The position numbers were made by a program, and so were the translations under genes. A stretch of DNA of 64,000 nucleotides from CAWGYT01 sp963826795. GTDB lineage: Bacteria > Planctomycetota > Planctomycetia > Pirellulales > Pirellulaceae. The number at the start of each line of letters is the position of its first letter. Position 1 is the stretch's first letter. The notes beneath the pieces were generated by a model, which was not told the DNA's origin, did not search any database, and saw nothing but the letters and a program-made list of their open reading frames with translations. Positions 25,700 through 35,764 of the stretch are shown here, one piece after another. The stretch covers positions 186,001-250,000 of the forward strand of contig CAWGYT010000004.1 of NCBI GenBank assembly GCA_963826795.1, read 5' to 3'.

Positions 25700-28600
25700 A
25701 TGATTCGGGCAACGCGAGGCATTCGGCCGCGGGCAACTCGCCGCGGTGCGACTACCCGACCAGCGCCGCTCCGTGCGCGGCCTGGAGCAAATGGAGCCGC
25801 GTTGGCTCCTGAGTCTCCAGCCCGTCGTGGTCGGTTCCGTGTACGTCGAAGAGGATCTGGGAAGCGATCTGCACGGCGACTCGTTCTACCTGTCGTTTGA
25901 GGGTGGAGCACCGGGAACCCAGCTGACCTACGTCGAGTTCAACGGCGACCAAAACGAAACCGGATTCAATGTGGGAGACGTCTTCTTCGACACCCGCAGC
26001 GAACCGCGCAACCCGGCAGTGGTCCGGGAGGTGCCGACGCGGCATTCGATCTGGAAATCCTCAGCCACGAGGGATTCGAGGTCGTGGGGCGCCAGTACGC
26101 GGACGGGTCGTCCTTCTTGCGGCTGGAATTTGTCGGCTTCGACCCCGGCGAGCGTCTGGTGTTTTCGATTGACGTGGATGAAGTCGAGGACTACGACCCC
26201 GCGGAGACCGATCCGGAAGTCATCTACGACGGGATCGACCCGATTACATCCGGCGTCGAATTCCAAAGTTCATCGCTGACGGCCCATTTCACGGCGCCCA
26301 ACTTCGAGGATGCCATCGCCCAGTCGAAGTTTGTCAACCGCTACGATCCGCTCCTGGTCGATACCGGACTGGATTTGCCGCCCGATAACGAAGGCGGCAA
26401 GCGAGATCGTTCGGCCGGGGCCGTGGCGGAACAAGTCCAGGTCGTCATCCCCGCTTCATTAAGCGGGCATGTGTTTCACGACGCCAATCAGAATGGACAT
26501 TTTGACCCGGACACCGAATCGGGATTGCCGGGTGTCGTGATTCAGGCGATTCCGTTGGAGACGCTGCTGGAGCAAGACGTGCTGTCGGCGACCACGGATG
26601 CCCAAGGTCGGTATCAATTCGCCGGATTGATGCCCGGGCGATACCGTTTGATCGAAGTCGACCAGCCCGACGGATACCTCGACTGGCTCGATTCAGCGGG
26701 CACGGTCGATGGGATCGCGAGTGGGACCGCGGTCAATCCCGGCGACTTGATTGACGACATTCTGCTGGAGGGCGGCAGTATCGGCGCCGACTACGATTTC
26801 GGCGAGATCCTGCCGGTGTCGATCGGTGGTAGCGTGCATCTGGCCACACCCGACGGCGACTGCTTTAGCGACAGCATCGCGCACGAACCCGTCGCAGGGG
26901 CTCGCGTCCAGCTGCTGGATGCGCAAGGGAACGTCGTCCGCGAGACCCAAACCAACGCCCAGGGACGCTACCGCTTTGACAACCTCGCACCCGGCACGTA
27001 TTCCGTCCGGGAATTCACGCCCGACGGGTTGCTCGACGGCGGTGCGCAGGCCGGGACCATCGGCGGTCAGACGCGCGGGGTCGTGGTGGGTGCCGGCGAA
27101 GTCGGCCAGATCCAGCTGTTCTCGGGCGAAGAGATTGCCGACGTCGAATTCTGCGAGCTCCAGCCGGTTTCGATCCGCGGGCGGGTCCAGCTGGCGACCC
27201 CCGACGGCGACTGCTTCAGCCAGACCGTGCAGCACGATCCGGTCGTGGGCGCCGTCGTCAAGCTCGCCAACGAACAAGGCCAGATCATTGCCGAAACGGT
27301 GACCGATTCCGACGGTCGATACGTGTTCGAGGAGCTGGAACCCGGCACGTACTCGGTGTTCGAATTGACCCCCGACGGCCTGTTCGATGGCGGGGCCCAA
27401 GCAGGAACGGTTGGCGGCGAGCGACGCGGTAGCGTCACCGGGCCCGGCGAGATCGCGCGGATTATCCTTGGGTCCGGCGAGGACCTGGTTGACGCCGATT
27501 TCTGCGAGCTCGAGCCGGTGGCGATTCGCGGACGCGTCCAGCTGGCGACGGAAGATGGCGATTGCTTCAGCGAGGACGAACGGCATTCCCCCCTGGCCGG
27601 CGTCGAAGTTCGGCTGCTCGATGCCAATGGAAACGTCGTGCAGCAGACCGTCACGAACGCCGACGGGCAATACGAATTCATCGATCTCGCGCCCGGCACC
27701 TATTCGGTGTTCGAAGTGACGCCCGCGGGCGTCTTCGAGGGCGGTGCCCGCGCGGGCTGGATCGACGGACAACTGGATGTCAGTGCCGATGTGATCGACG
27801 CCAATCTGATCTCCGAGATTGTCTTGGGGCCCGGACAGGTTGCCGAACATTATGATTTCTGTGAGCTGCCGCCGTCCCGCTTGAGTGGTTTCGTGTTCCA
27901 CGACCGCGACAATGACGGCGTCAGGGACGCGGGCGAAGCCGGCATCTCGCGCGTGATTGTCGACTTGCTGGACTCGACGGGCGAGTTGGTCGACAGCACG
28001 TTGACGGACGACGCGGGCGGCTACGAGTTTCAGAATCTGCGAGCCGGGATCTACCAGGTCGTCGAACTTCAGCCCTCCGGATGGCTCGACGGATTGGACT
28101 CGGCCGGTACCGTGGCCGGTCAGCGTCGCGGCCAGGCGCAGAACCCGGGGGACGCGATCCAGCAGATCACGATCGGCTGGGGCCAAGACGGAGTCGACTA
28201 CAACTTCGGCGAGTTGCTCTCGACGGCGATTCTGGGCGACGTGCACCTGTCGACGGTGGACGGCGATTGCTTTAGCGCGGACCGGGATCACGCTCCACTG
28301 GCAGGAGTTGTTGTCCAGTTGCTCGATTCTCAAGGCCAAGTGCTTCAGGAAACACGAACCGACGCGCAGGGTGAGTACGCGTTTCTGGATCTCGCCCCGG
28401 GCACCTATGGCGTACGCGAGCTGACGCCCAGCGATTTGATCGACGGCGGAGCTCAGTTGGGTCGCATCGCGGGCGTTCCCGTCGGCGTGATCGTCGATCC
28501 CAGCACGATCGTCCAGATCGCATTGGAGTCGGGAGAGCAGATTCTGGATGTGGACTTTTGCGAGCACGCGCCGAGCGAGTTGAGCGGCCATGTGTTTCAC

Positions 28601-30883
28601 GACGCCGACAACGATGGACGCCGCGACGCGATGGAATCCGGAATCGCCCAGACCGTCGTGATCCTCTTGGATCGTGACGGTCGCGAAGTGGCTCGGACTC
28701 GAACGGACGTCGCCGGGCAGTATCGTTTCACGCGGCTGGAAGCGGGTGAATACCGCCTTTTGGAAATTCAGCCCGCAGGCTGGCTCGACGGACTCGACGC
28801 CCCCGGCACGGTCGACGGCGCTGCTCGCGGCGTCGCCCTCAATCCGGGCGATGAGATCCAAGCCGTCCGGCTGGGCTGGGGTCAGCTCGGTATCGAATAC
28901 AATTTCGGCGAACTGCAACCGGCCAGCCTTGCCGGGATCGTCCACACCGACCTGGATGATGACTGTGAGTTGGACGCGAATGAACAGCGGTTGGCGGGAG
29001 TCCGGATTGACCTGTTGAACGAGCAAGGTCGGGTGGTCGACACAACGTTCACGAATCAGGCAGGGCAATTCGAGTTCGTCGGATTGCGGCCAGGCGTCTA
29101 TGCGGTGCGCGAGATCCAGCCGGCCGGTTACTTTCAGGGCGGGCAGCGAGCGGGTTCGGGCGGCGGCGACGCCAGCGCGACCGACTTGATCCAGGACGTG
29201 GTCATCACGTCGGGGATGCAGCTGGTGGACTATCGGTTTTGCGAAGCGCCTCCGGTCGAGATTTCGGGCTATGTCTTCCAGGACGGACCGCCCATCGTTC
29301 TCGGCCTCGGCGAAGCCCTCCCGGAAGACCTCAGTCAAATCCGCGACGGCAAGCTGACGCCCGACGATCGCCGCTTGCCCGGCGTCGTGTTGGAGTTGCG
29401 CGACGGCGTGACGGGCCGGCCGATCTCGAGCGAGGTGGCCCTGCCAGGAATCTATCCCGCGGGGCCGATCGCGACGACCACCGACGCCAACGGGTACTAT
29501 CACTTCGACGGGCTTCCCGAGGGCAACTATGCGATTTTTGAGATCCAGCCTAGTGGTTTCATTGACGGGATCGATACCGGCGGATCGCGGCCCGCGATCG
29601 CACTGAACCGCCATGACTACGATCAGGTCGACCCCCAGGTCGTCGCGGCCCTGGAATACGACCCGCGTTTCGACGCGATCGTGCGGATCGCGCTGTATTC
29701 CGGCGAGACGTCGGTTGAAAACAACTTCAGCGAGATCGTGGCCAACCCGCTGCAGATCCCCATCTTCAACCCACCCACGCCGCCTGTCCGGCCGCTGACG
29801 CCGATCGTTTGGGAGTCGCCAGCGGCGCTGATCCGACCCGCGGTCGAGTGGCTCAATTATCAGCCGACGCCGTACGGCCGCGTACGGGGCGCCAGGGGAA
29901 GTACCTGGCATCTAAGCGTCCTGGATGGCGGACAGTTGCGCGGCGCGGGATTGGCCGTGCCCACGCAGGGACCGTTCTGGTTTGACTCGGAAGAGGAATT
30001 TCACGTCGCCTGGCAAGATCCTCGCGCCGAACAATTGCACTGGGTGATGCTGGTCGACGGACAAATCGTGCGGGAACGGATCTTCGGGATCAGCAGCGGG
30101 ATACCGATCGCCGGCGACTTCAACGGAGATGGACTAGTCGAACTGGGCGTGTTTCATGAAGGGCAATGGTTCATCGACATCAACGGCAACGGCCGCTGGG
30201 ACGAGGACGACCTCTGGGCCAAGCTGGGACATCGAGGTGATCAGCCCGTCGTGGGTGACTGGGACGGCGACGGCAAAGACGACATCGGCGTGTTCGGCTT
30301 GGCTTGGCCGGGCGATCCCCGCGCGGTCCAGCGAGAACCGGGGTTGCCGGACCGCCAAAACGAGACGGAGGGACCTCCCAAGAATCGCCCGCCGCGTGTG
30401 CAAGAAGCCGCGCAAGTCCGTCGCGATGTCCGCTTGACCGCGCGGGGCGAAACCCGCTCGGATGTGGTTGACCATGTGTTTCACTACGGCACGACGGGAG
30501 ATCATGCCGTGGCGGGCGACTGGAACGGCGACGGGATCCGCAATGTCGGTGTGTTCTATAAAGGCCTGTGGCATCTCGACCAAAACGGCGATGGGCGCTA
30601 CACCGACGAGGAGGACCTGGAAGTCGAGTTCGGCCAGGATGGCGACATTCCGATCGTGGGCGACTTTAACGGAGATGGCGTCGACGAAATCGGCATCCTC
30701 AGCAAGGGCTGCCTCGTCCTGGACATGAACCGGAACTATCGGGTCGACGAAGGCGATCAGATCATCCGGCTCAACGACCCCCAGGGGCGCCCGGTCGTGG
30801 GGGACTGGAACGGCGACGGCGTCGATGACATCGCGCTCGCCTACGACCAGATCCGTTTCGTCGAAGTTGACGCCAGGAAATAG
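25700..30883 (+). CDS. Giant secreted protein with nine SdrD/Cna-B repeats and C-terminal FG-GAP-like propeller (two frameshifts)
   Basis: About 1,727 residues once two indels are joined (near 25745 and in a C-run at about 26015). ATG 25700 has GGGAGG 8 nt upstream. The N-terminus is Arg-rich and reaches GLEQMEPRWLLSLQP, the motif typical of planctomycete giant exported proteins. A small beta domain follows (FYLSFEGGAPGTQLTYV, then GFDPGERLVFSIDVDEVEDY). Nine Cna-B/SdrD beta-sandwich repeats occupy about 26450-29740, of two kinds: SGHVFHDxDxDG and HLATPDGDCFS, each ending in a (D/E)FGE- or FCE-type strand. The last 350 residues hold FG-GAP/VCBS-like motifs (GDFNGDGLVELGVF, GDWDGDGKDDIGVF). 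It is probably an adhesin or sheath protein. Confidence 0.88.
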
Positions 30884-30975
30884 CGTCAGCGCGAGACCCA
30901 CGAGCGACCGCGACGCAGACTTTTCCGCACGAACAGGGCAAGCATCCTGTCGGAGGCGTCTGAACCAGCCGCCGA

Positions 30976-31182
30976 TCAGCCCTTCAGCTTCTCGATTTCA
31001 GCGTGCAGGCCGGCGATTTCCTGTTCGATCTTGGCGACTTCGCCCGGTTCGTCCTCCTGCTGCTTCGCGCCGGCCAACTGCTGCTGAAGTTTCTGGATGC
31101 GCTGACGCAGCACTTCGACGCGTTTCTTTGCTTTCTTGTCCAAACGAAGATCGCTTTCTGATTGAGATCGAAAAACTGGCAC
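30976..31182 (-). CDS. Small coiled-coil protein
   Basis: A 68-residue protein, LDKKAKKRVEVLRQRIQKL followed by a QQQLAGAKQQ hinge and EVAKIEQEIAGLHAEIEKL. Heptad hydrophobic positions are clear in both halves, so it should form a helical hairpin or dimeric coiled coil. It lies 37 bp from the end of the membrane protein at 31220 on the same strand, and the two may be co-transcribed. Function unknown. Confidence 0.7.
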   Translation of the reverse strand: MPVFRSQSESDLRLDKKAKKRVEVLRQRIQKLQQQLAGAKQQEDEPGEVAKIEQEIAGLHAEIEKLKG

Positions 31183-31219
31183 AAACGCCCGACGATACGG
31201 CCCGGCAGGCTGCGTTGCG

Positions 31220-31711
31220 TTAAGGCATCCGAGCTGCCTGCACGGTCGAATCGGCCGGTTTCACCTCCCGCGGAATCATCTTCATGTAACCGGCCAGGGC
31301 GACAATCAGCACCGTCAAGATAACGTTGACGTTCAACCAAAACGACATCTTTCCGCGAAATTTCTCGGCCGTCGAACTTCGTCCCGACAAGACGGCGCTG
31401 ATCCAGAAGATGGCCATCGCCAGCAGCAATTTCACCGCGACGAGGGCATGGTAGGGCGCGCCGTCCGGCGAAAATTTGTAGGCGATAATGATTCGCACCG
31501 CATTCACCAGTCCCGACACCAGCAGCAGACCGCTGGTGAGCATGACCAGTTTGGCCCAGCGCGGACGCCAACCCGTCAACAGAGACTGCTGCAACTCGTG
31601 CGACTGCGCTTGCAGGGTCGGAGCGAGCGAGAAGCGCAGAAAAAACGTCCCTCCCACGAGAATCATGGCCGAGAGAATATGAATCCAGCGAAGAACCAGA
31701 TCAACGAACAT
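31220..31711 (-). CDS. Four-helix membrane protein, CopD-like
   Basis: A 163-residue integral membrane protein with four predicted helices (about 8-25, 55-77, 88-108, 128-150). WIHILSAMILVGGTFFLRF in the first helix, with a His, and a His in YHALVAVKLLLA recall the small CopD/DUF2269-like heme or copper membrane proteins. The GWRPRWAKLVMLTSG loop is conserved-looking. Exact family and role are uncertain. It starts cleanly at ATG 31711. Confidence 0.7.
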   Translation of the reverse strand: MFVDLVLRWIHILSAMILVGGTFFLRFSLAPTLQAQSHELQQSLLTGWRPRWAKLVMLTSGLLLVSGLVNAVRIIIAYKFSPDGAPYHALVAVKLLLAMAIFWISAVLSGRSSTAEKFRGKMSFWLNVNVILTVLIVALAGYMKMIPREVKPADSTVQAARMP

Positions 31712-31801
31712 GCGGTGAATTCCTTTTGGGGACTTGGTCTCAGCGAAAAAACAGGGCGAGTGTTTGGCGCGCCCATCGACGGCCGGATTCCGCGCCGCGA
31801 T

Positions 31802-33106
31802 CTACTCCGCGTGCGGTTCACTCGTGCGTAACTTGGCCCATGCCAGGGCCTGGTCCGGCGTGGTCAGATCGCCCGCCAATTGAGCGGTCCGAATCCGAGC
31901 CAACAAGTCGCCCATTTCGCGCCCGGCCTGGATTCCGATCGACTTCAGGTCGTCCCCGCCAACAAGCGGCGGTGGATTCAGTCGATCCGGCGCCCACGCC
32001 AAACGACTCCGGCAATACGCGACCGCCTCCAAGGTTTCCGGCGAACCATCGGTCGCTGCCTGGACGGCCTCGATCATGCGCAACAGGGAAACGATCTGGG
32101 GCTGAATGCATAACGGCTGGATCTCCGCCCAAGGAAGCTTGTCGGCCTGCCGAATGACATCGTAGTGTCCCAGCAGCCAACGAGTATCCTTCACCTCGCG
32201 ATGGGGCAATCGCCATCGACTGGCCAGACCCGTGACCAGTTTGTCGGCGTCACCCCCTCGCGTCAACGGCCAAAGGACGGCCGCCAGCGCCGTAACAAAG
32301 TCACGCTCGTCGCCGAGGCAGTCGAGCACGCGGAGGGCGACGTTCCATCGCCACGTTCGGTCCGCGTCGTTGTTCTGGCCGTATTCCGGCAGCACCACGT
32401 GCCACAATCCGGTTTGCTGAAGCAGTTCCAACCCCCGGCTCGCTCGGGCAGAAGTCAAGACGCGGCGCATCTCGGCGACGATCCGTTCGGAACTCACCCG
32501 CTCCAACTCGTCGGCGTGCTCGGCCATCGCCAGCTGAGTCTCGGGATCAACCGCGAAGCCCAGAGTGGTGGCAAATCGCACGGCGCGCAGCATTCGCAGT
32601 TTGTCCTCGTCAAAGCGACGGTGGGGGTCGCCGATCGCCCGAATCAGCTGCCGATCCAGATCGGCGCGACCCTCGACATAATCGAACACCGCCCCGACAA
32701 GGGGGTCGAAAAACAAGCCATTGATGGTGAAATCCCGTCGCTGCGCGTCGTCGATGGCCGAGCTGAACGTGACGTGATCGGGATGTCGCCCATCGCTGTA
32801 TCCCTCGTCGCGCCGGAAGGTGGCCACCTCGACGTGTCCCGCCGTCCTCGGTCCCCGGACCGTGACGACGCCAAACGACGCCCCGATAAAAAGGGTTCGC
32901 CGGCGTCCGAAAACATCGCGGACTTGCTCGGGCGTCGCGTTGGTCGCCACGTCGTAGTCCTTGGGGGTGACTCCCAGTAGATAGTCGCGCACGCACCCCC
33001 CCGCCCAGAGTGCTTGGTAGCCACCGCTCTGCAGCCGTCGAACCACCTCGCGTGCGAACTCGGCCGCGGCCTGCAGATCGATTTCTGGCGGGGTCGAGTG
33101 TTTCAT
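31802..33106 (-). CDS. cca: CCA tRNA nucleotidyltransferase / poly(A) polymerase family
   Basis: Class II nucleotidyltransferase that adds or repairs the 3' CCA of tRNAs. From ATG 33106 it has 434 residues. The head shows AGGCVRDYLLGVTPKDYDVAT with the metal-binding Asp pair, then RRTLFIGASFGVV, EVATFRRDEGY, RRDFTINGLFFDP and YVEGRADLDRQLIRAIGDP. The neck shows RFDEDKLRMLRAVRFATTLGF and the RIVAEMRRVL segment. An upstream in-frame start at 33211 adds 35 unconserved residues. The window's tRNA-Leu gene (35594) does not encode CCA, which is consistent with a need for this enzyme. Confidence 0.93.
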   Translation of the reverse strand: MKHSTPPEIDLQAAAEFAREVVRRLQSGGYQALWAGGCVRDYLLGVTPKDYDVATNATPEQVRDVFGRRRTLFIGASFGVVTVRGPRTAGHVEVATFRRDEGYSDGRHPDHVTFSSAIDDAQRRDFTINGLFFDPLVGAVFDYVEGRADLDRQLIRAIGDPHRRFDEDKLRMLRAVRFATTLGFAVDPETQLAMAEHADELERVSSERIVAEMRRVLTSARASRGLELLQQTGLWHVVLPEYGQNNDADRTWRWNVALRVLDCLGDERDFVTALAAVLWPLTRGGDADKLVTGLASRWRLPHREVKDTRWLLGHYDVIRQADKLPWAEIQPLCIQPQIVSLLRMIEAVQAATDGSPETLEAVAYCRSRLAWAPDRLNPPPLVGGDDLKSIGIQAGREMGDLLARIRTAQLAGDLTTPDQALAWAKLRTSEPHAE

Positions 33107-33712
33107 TCGCTGAGCACAAGGGCCAAGTGGATGGAGCGCAGGACGCCGCAGGTCGGTGCGCAGGACGAAGCAGAGGGGCCGGCATACGGCATGTCGCGCC
33201 AGGGGACACATTCCGGGTCGACCGTCGAGCCTGAGCCCCGCCTGCGGTGGGCGTGAGGCCCCATCCTAGTGCTTTGTCACAGCTGAAATTGAGGGTTGGG
33301 TGGCCGGGGTCGAACGAAGTGAGCCCCCGGAAAATTGCGGTCTGGGGGCTCACTTCGTTCGACCCCAGGCACCCCAAAATCAAGCTGTGACAAAGCACTA
33401 GCGTATCGGACGGAGCTTCAGGCGGTAAGGATCGGCGGAGACCCGCAGGAAAAATCGGCCTCGACGATCTCGCGTCCGCCCCCCAAAAGGCCGAATGTCG
33501 GGTTCGCGGAAACGCGAGCCGACTCTTGACGAACGCCCGAATTGGCTGTTAAATCGTGGGGGCATGGCGCCGACTTGGACCGTTTCGAAAAAGCGCCGCC
33601 GTGCCGTCAATCCGGGCTCATCTCTGATATGTTTCAGGTCTGTACGGAGCAGAAGCGGGGTGATTAACCCTGCGGTCTCATTTTATTTCTTTGTTTTTCC
33701 TACGGAGGTCTC
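33107..33712. other. Intergenic region with palindromic element upstream of the prepilin gene
   Basis: A 606-bp region between cca and the DUF1559 gene. It contains the 136-bp inverted-repeat element at 33266-33401. The remainder shows no supported gene; the promoter of the prepilin gene presumably lies in 33600-33700, but no clear boxes are seen. Confidence 0.45.
33266..33401. repeat. MITE-like 136-bp inverted repeat
   Basis: Terminal inverted repeats CTAGTGCTTTGTCACAGCT and AGCTGTGACAAAGCACTAG (19 bp, perfect) bound the element. Inside, GGGGTCGAACGAAGTGAGCCCCC and its complement form a second long pairing. It has no coding capacity. The flanking bases do not show an obvious long target duplication. 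It looks like a non-autonomous, hairpin-forming mobile element. Confidence 0.88.
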
Positions 33713-34843
33713 ATGATGTCCACGCGAAGACGCGGGCGAGGTTTTACCCTCGTCGAACTTCTGGTGGTGATTGCAATCATCGCCATCTTGGTCCTGTTGT
33801 TGCTGCCGGCAATCAACGCCGCCCGTGAAGCGGCTCGACGCAACGGCTGCATCAACGCGGTTCGCCAGCTGGCCCTGGCCGTGGTGAACCATGAAAGCAC
33901 GACGCAACGTTTCCCGCTCGCCAACTCGGCCCCGCCGCGACCGGGCAATCGCAGCAATCTGGGACGCGTGGTCCCAGGGCGTGCCAGCGATGCCATGTAT
34001 GTCGAAAGTGGCCGTGATCGCTGGAACAATGACGGTTACAGTTGGATCGTCAAGTGTCTGCCGTACATGGAAGAAAACCAATTGTATGACCGGATTGCGA
34101 AAGCCAGTGAGCAATTCACGCGCACCGCGTTCAGCCCGATTGTCGCACAGATTCCGGCCGACATTTCAACTCATATGGCGGCCACGCAAGTGCCGTTCCT
34201 GCGATGTGCGTCCTTTGCGGGCGAGGAAGTCGCTCAGGATCCCGACAACTACAGCCTGCCGTCCGACGTGGAAGTGGCCGGCGGTAACTATGTCTGCATT
34301 GCCGCCGCGACGCGAGGAATCACTGCCAGCAACCAGGTGGACGAGCACGATCCCCAGTTCGGCGGTGCGATTATCTCGAAGATGGACCCCACTTTCCGCG
34401 GCTTGAAGATCCGCGAATTGATCGACGGGACTTCGAAAACCGTCATCATCTGCGAGACGAAGGCCGAAAAGTTTTCCTCCTGGTACTCGGGGCAATCCGC
34501 TTGGGTGATTGGTTTTCAACCGGACCTCGTGCCGAATGTGATGCTGCAGGCCGATGGATTCAACGGTGTCACCCAGGACGGCAACCCCCAGAACCTGACG
34601 GCGCTGAACAAGGGTCGGCCGCTGGTGCTGGCTCCCAACTCGCCCTACATCAACGACCCCTGGTACTCGTCGCAGATGTCGGGCGGCGAGCGGGATTGGG
34701 GGCCGAGTAGCGATCACGGCGGTGGCGTGGTGGTCCACAGCTATGCCGACGGTCACACGCAGGCAATTTCCGACTCGATTGACGCGACCCTTTACTTCCG
34801 ACTCATCACGCGAGCCGGCGGCGAAACGGTGCAACAGAATTAG
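33713..34843 (+). CDS. DUF1559 prepilin-like protein
   Basis: A 376-residue protein with a type IV pilin-like leader: RRGRGFTLVELLVVIAIIA, with the prepilin peptidase site after RG and Glu at +5, then NAAREAARR. The body has CINAVRQLALAVVNHES, WIVKCLPYMEENQLYD, a KIRELIDGTSKTVIICE segment and a C-terminal SSDHGGGVVVHSYADGHTQAISD, all typical of the DUF1559 (H-X9-DG) family that is greatly expanded in planctomycetes. GGAGG lies 6 nt before the ATG. Probably a surface or pseudopilin-like protein; precise role unknown. Confidence 0.95.
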   Translation: MMSTRRRGRGFTLVELLVVIAIIAILVLLLLPAINAAREAARRNGCINAVRQLALAVVNHESTTQRFPLANSAPPRPGNRSNLGRVVPGRASDAMYVESGRDRWNNDGYSWIVKCLPYMEENQLYDRIAKASEQFTRTAFSPIVAQIPADISTHMAATQVPFLRCASFAGEEVAQDPDNYSLPSDVEVAGGNYVCIAAATRGITASNQVDEHDPQFGGAIISKMDPTFRGLKIRELIDGTSKTVIICETKAEKFSSWYSGQSAWVIGFQPDLVPNVMLQADGFNGVTQDGNPQNLTALNKGRPLVLAPNSPYINDPWYSSQMSGGERDWGPSSDHGGGVVVHSYADGHTQAISDSIDATLYFRLITRAGGETVQQN

Positions 34844-35031
34844 TCGTTGCGAATGCGATGACGAATGAATGAACACGAGCTGCTGCGGTGCTGCGAAGCG
34901 TCTCAGCAGCTTTGTTTTGCGCGACTTCACGGTTTTTCACGACGTCACCGGAATTCTGCCGCCGAGTCGAGCTGCACTGCCGCGGCCGGGTCGCAGGTCG
35001 TAAGTTTCCGCACTGAGGCGGGTGAGGAAAA

Positions 35032-35376
35032 ATGTCAAACGGCGAAGAATACCCGATGGAAATCGATGTGCTATCGGTCAAGGCCCTGCTGGAAGATCAG
35101 GCCGACTGCTTGTTGCTCGATTGCCGCCGCGAGGACGAACATGAGCTCGCGGCGATCGCTTCGGGACAGCTGATACCGATGGACGAATTGCCGTCCCGAA
35201 TCGGTGAACTTGGCGACAACAAGAAACGCCAGATCGTGGTGTATTGCCATCACGGCGGCCGCAGTCTGATGGTGACACAATGGCTCCGCGATCAAGGATG
35301 GACCGGCGTCCGAAGCATGGCCGGCGGAATTGACGCCTGGTCGATCCTGGTTGACCCTTCGTGTCCGCGCTACTGA
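35032..35376 (+). CDS. Rhodanese-domain protein
   Basis: A single-domain rhodanese of 114 residues. It has VKALLEDQADCLLLDCRRE at the N-terminus and IPMDELPSRIGEL in the middle. The active-site loop is VVYCHHGGRSLM with the sulfur-carrying Cys, and MAGGIDAWS lies at the C-terminus. GAGG lies just upstream of ATG 35032; ATG 35056 is an alternative. It probably transfers sulfur in the cytosol. It stands alone between the prepilin gene and tRNA-Leu. Confidence 0.93.
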   Translation: MSNGEEYPMEIDVLSVKALLEDQADCLLLDCRREDEHELAAIASGQLIPMDELPSRIGELGDNKKRQIVVYCHHGGRSLMVTQWLRDQGWTGVRSMAGGIDAWSILVDPSCPRY

Positions 35377-35593
35377 CTTGGTTGCCACGCAGGCGGCGGG
35401 CGGCGCCTGCCGATCCCGTTGACGACCGCTGCGAAACAGAGTAACCTGCCCGCTCGTCGTCAGTTATTTGAGCTGGTCTTTGCGCGGCAGCAGGCGAGCG
35501 AGCTGACGCGTCACCACGAGATTCGACCGCGGTCGCGCGACTTCTCAGGAGAACGGGGCGGCGAGGGGCACTCCCCCGAGGCGAAACACAAGA

Positions 35594-35678
35594 GGGCTTG
35601 TGGCGGAATTGGCAGACGCGCTAGATTCAGGTTCTAGTGTCCGTTAAGGACGTGGAGGTTCGACTCCTCTCAGGCCCA
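35594..35678 (+). tRNA. tRNA-Leu (anticodon CAG)
   Basis: The 85-nt sequence folds as a class II tRNA. The acceptor arm GGGCTTG pairs with CAGGCCC (one G-U), the D arm lies around GGCGGAATTGGCAGACGCG, and the anticodon stem CTAGA/TCTAG closes the loop TTCAGGT with CAG at 35628-35630. A long variable arm (GTCCGTTAAGGAC) and the T arm GGAGGTTCGACTCCTC follow. The discriminator is A and CCA is not encoded. Confidence 0.97.
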
Positions 35679-35764
35679 CTCTTGCCAGGCAGGGACTCTC
35701 GTCGACAAGGCGTGAGTCCTTTCTTTTTGGTTCGACGCGAAAGCGACGGTTCGATCTCTCCCCG

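Noticed and set aside
26693..29911. A 1,072-codon frame on the minus strand opposite the giant surface protein
   Set aside because: It is a shadow of the GC-rich, repeat-containing plus-strand gene. The plus strand shows clear Cna-B repeats, and the minus frame has no recognisable domain.
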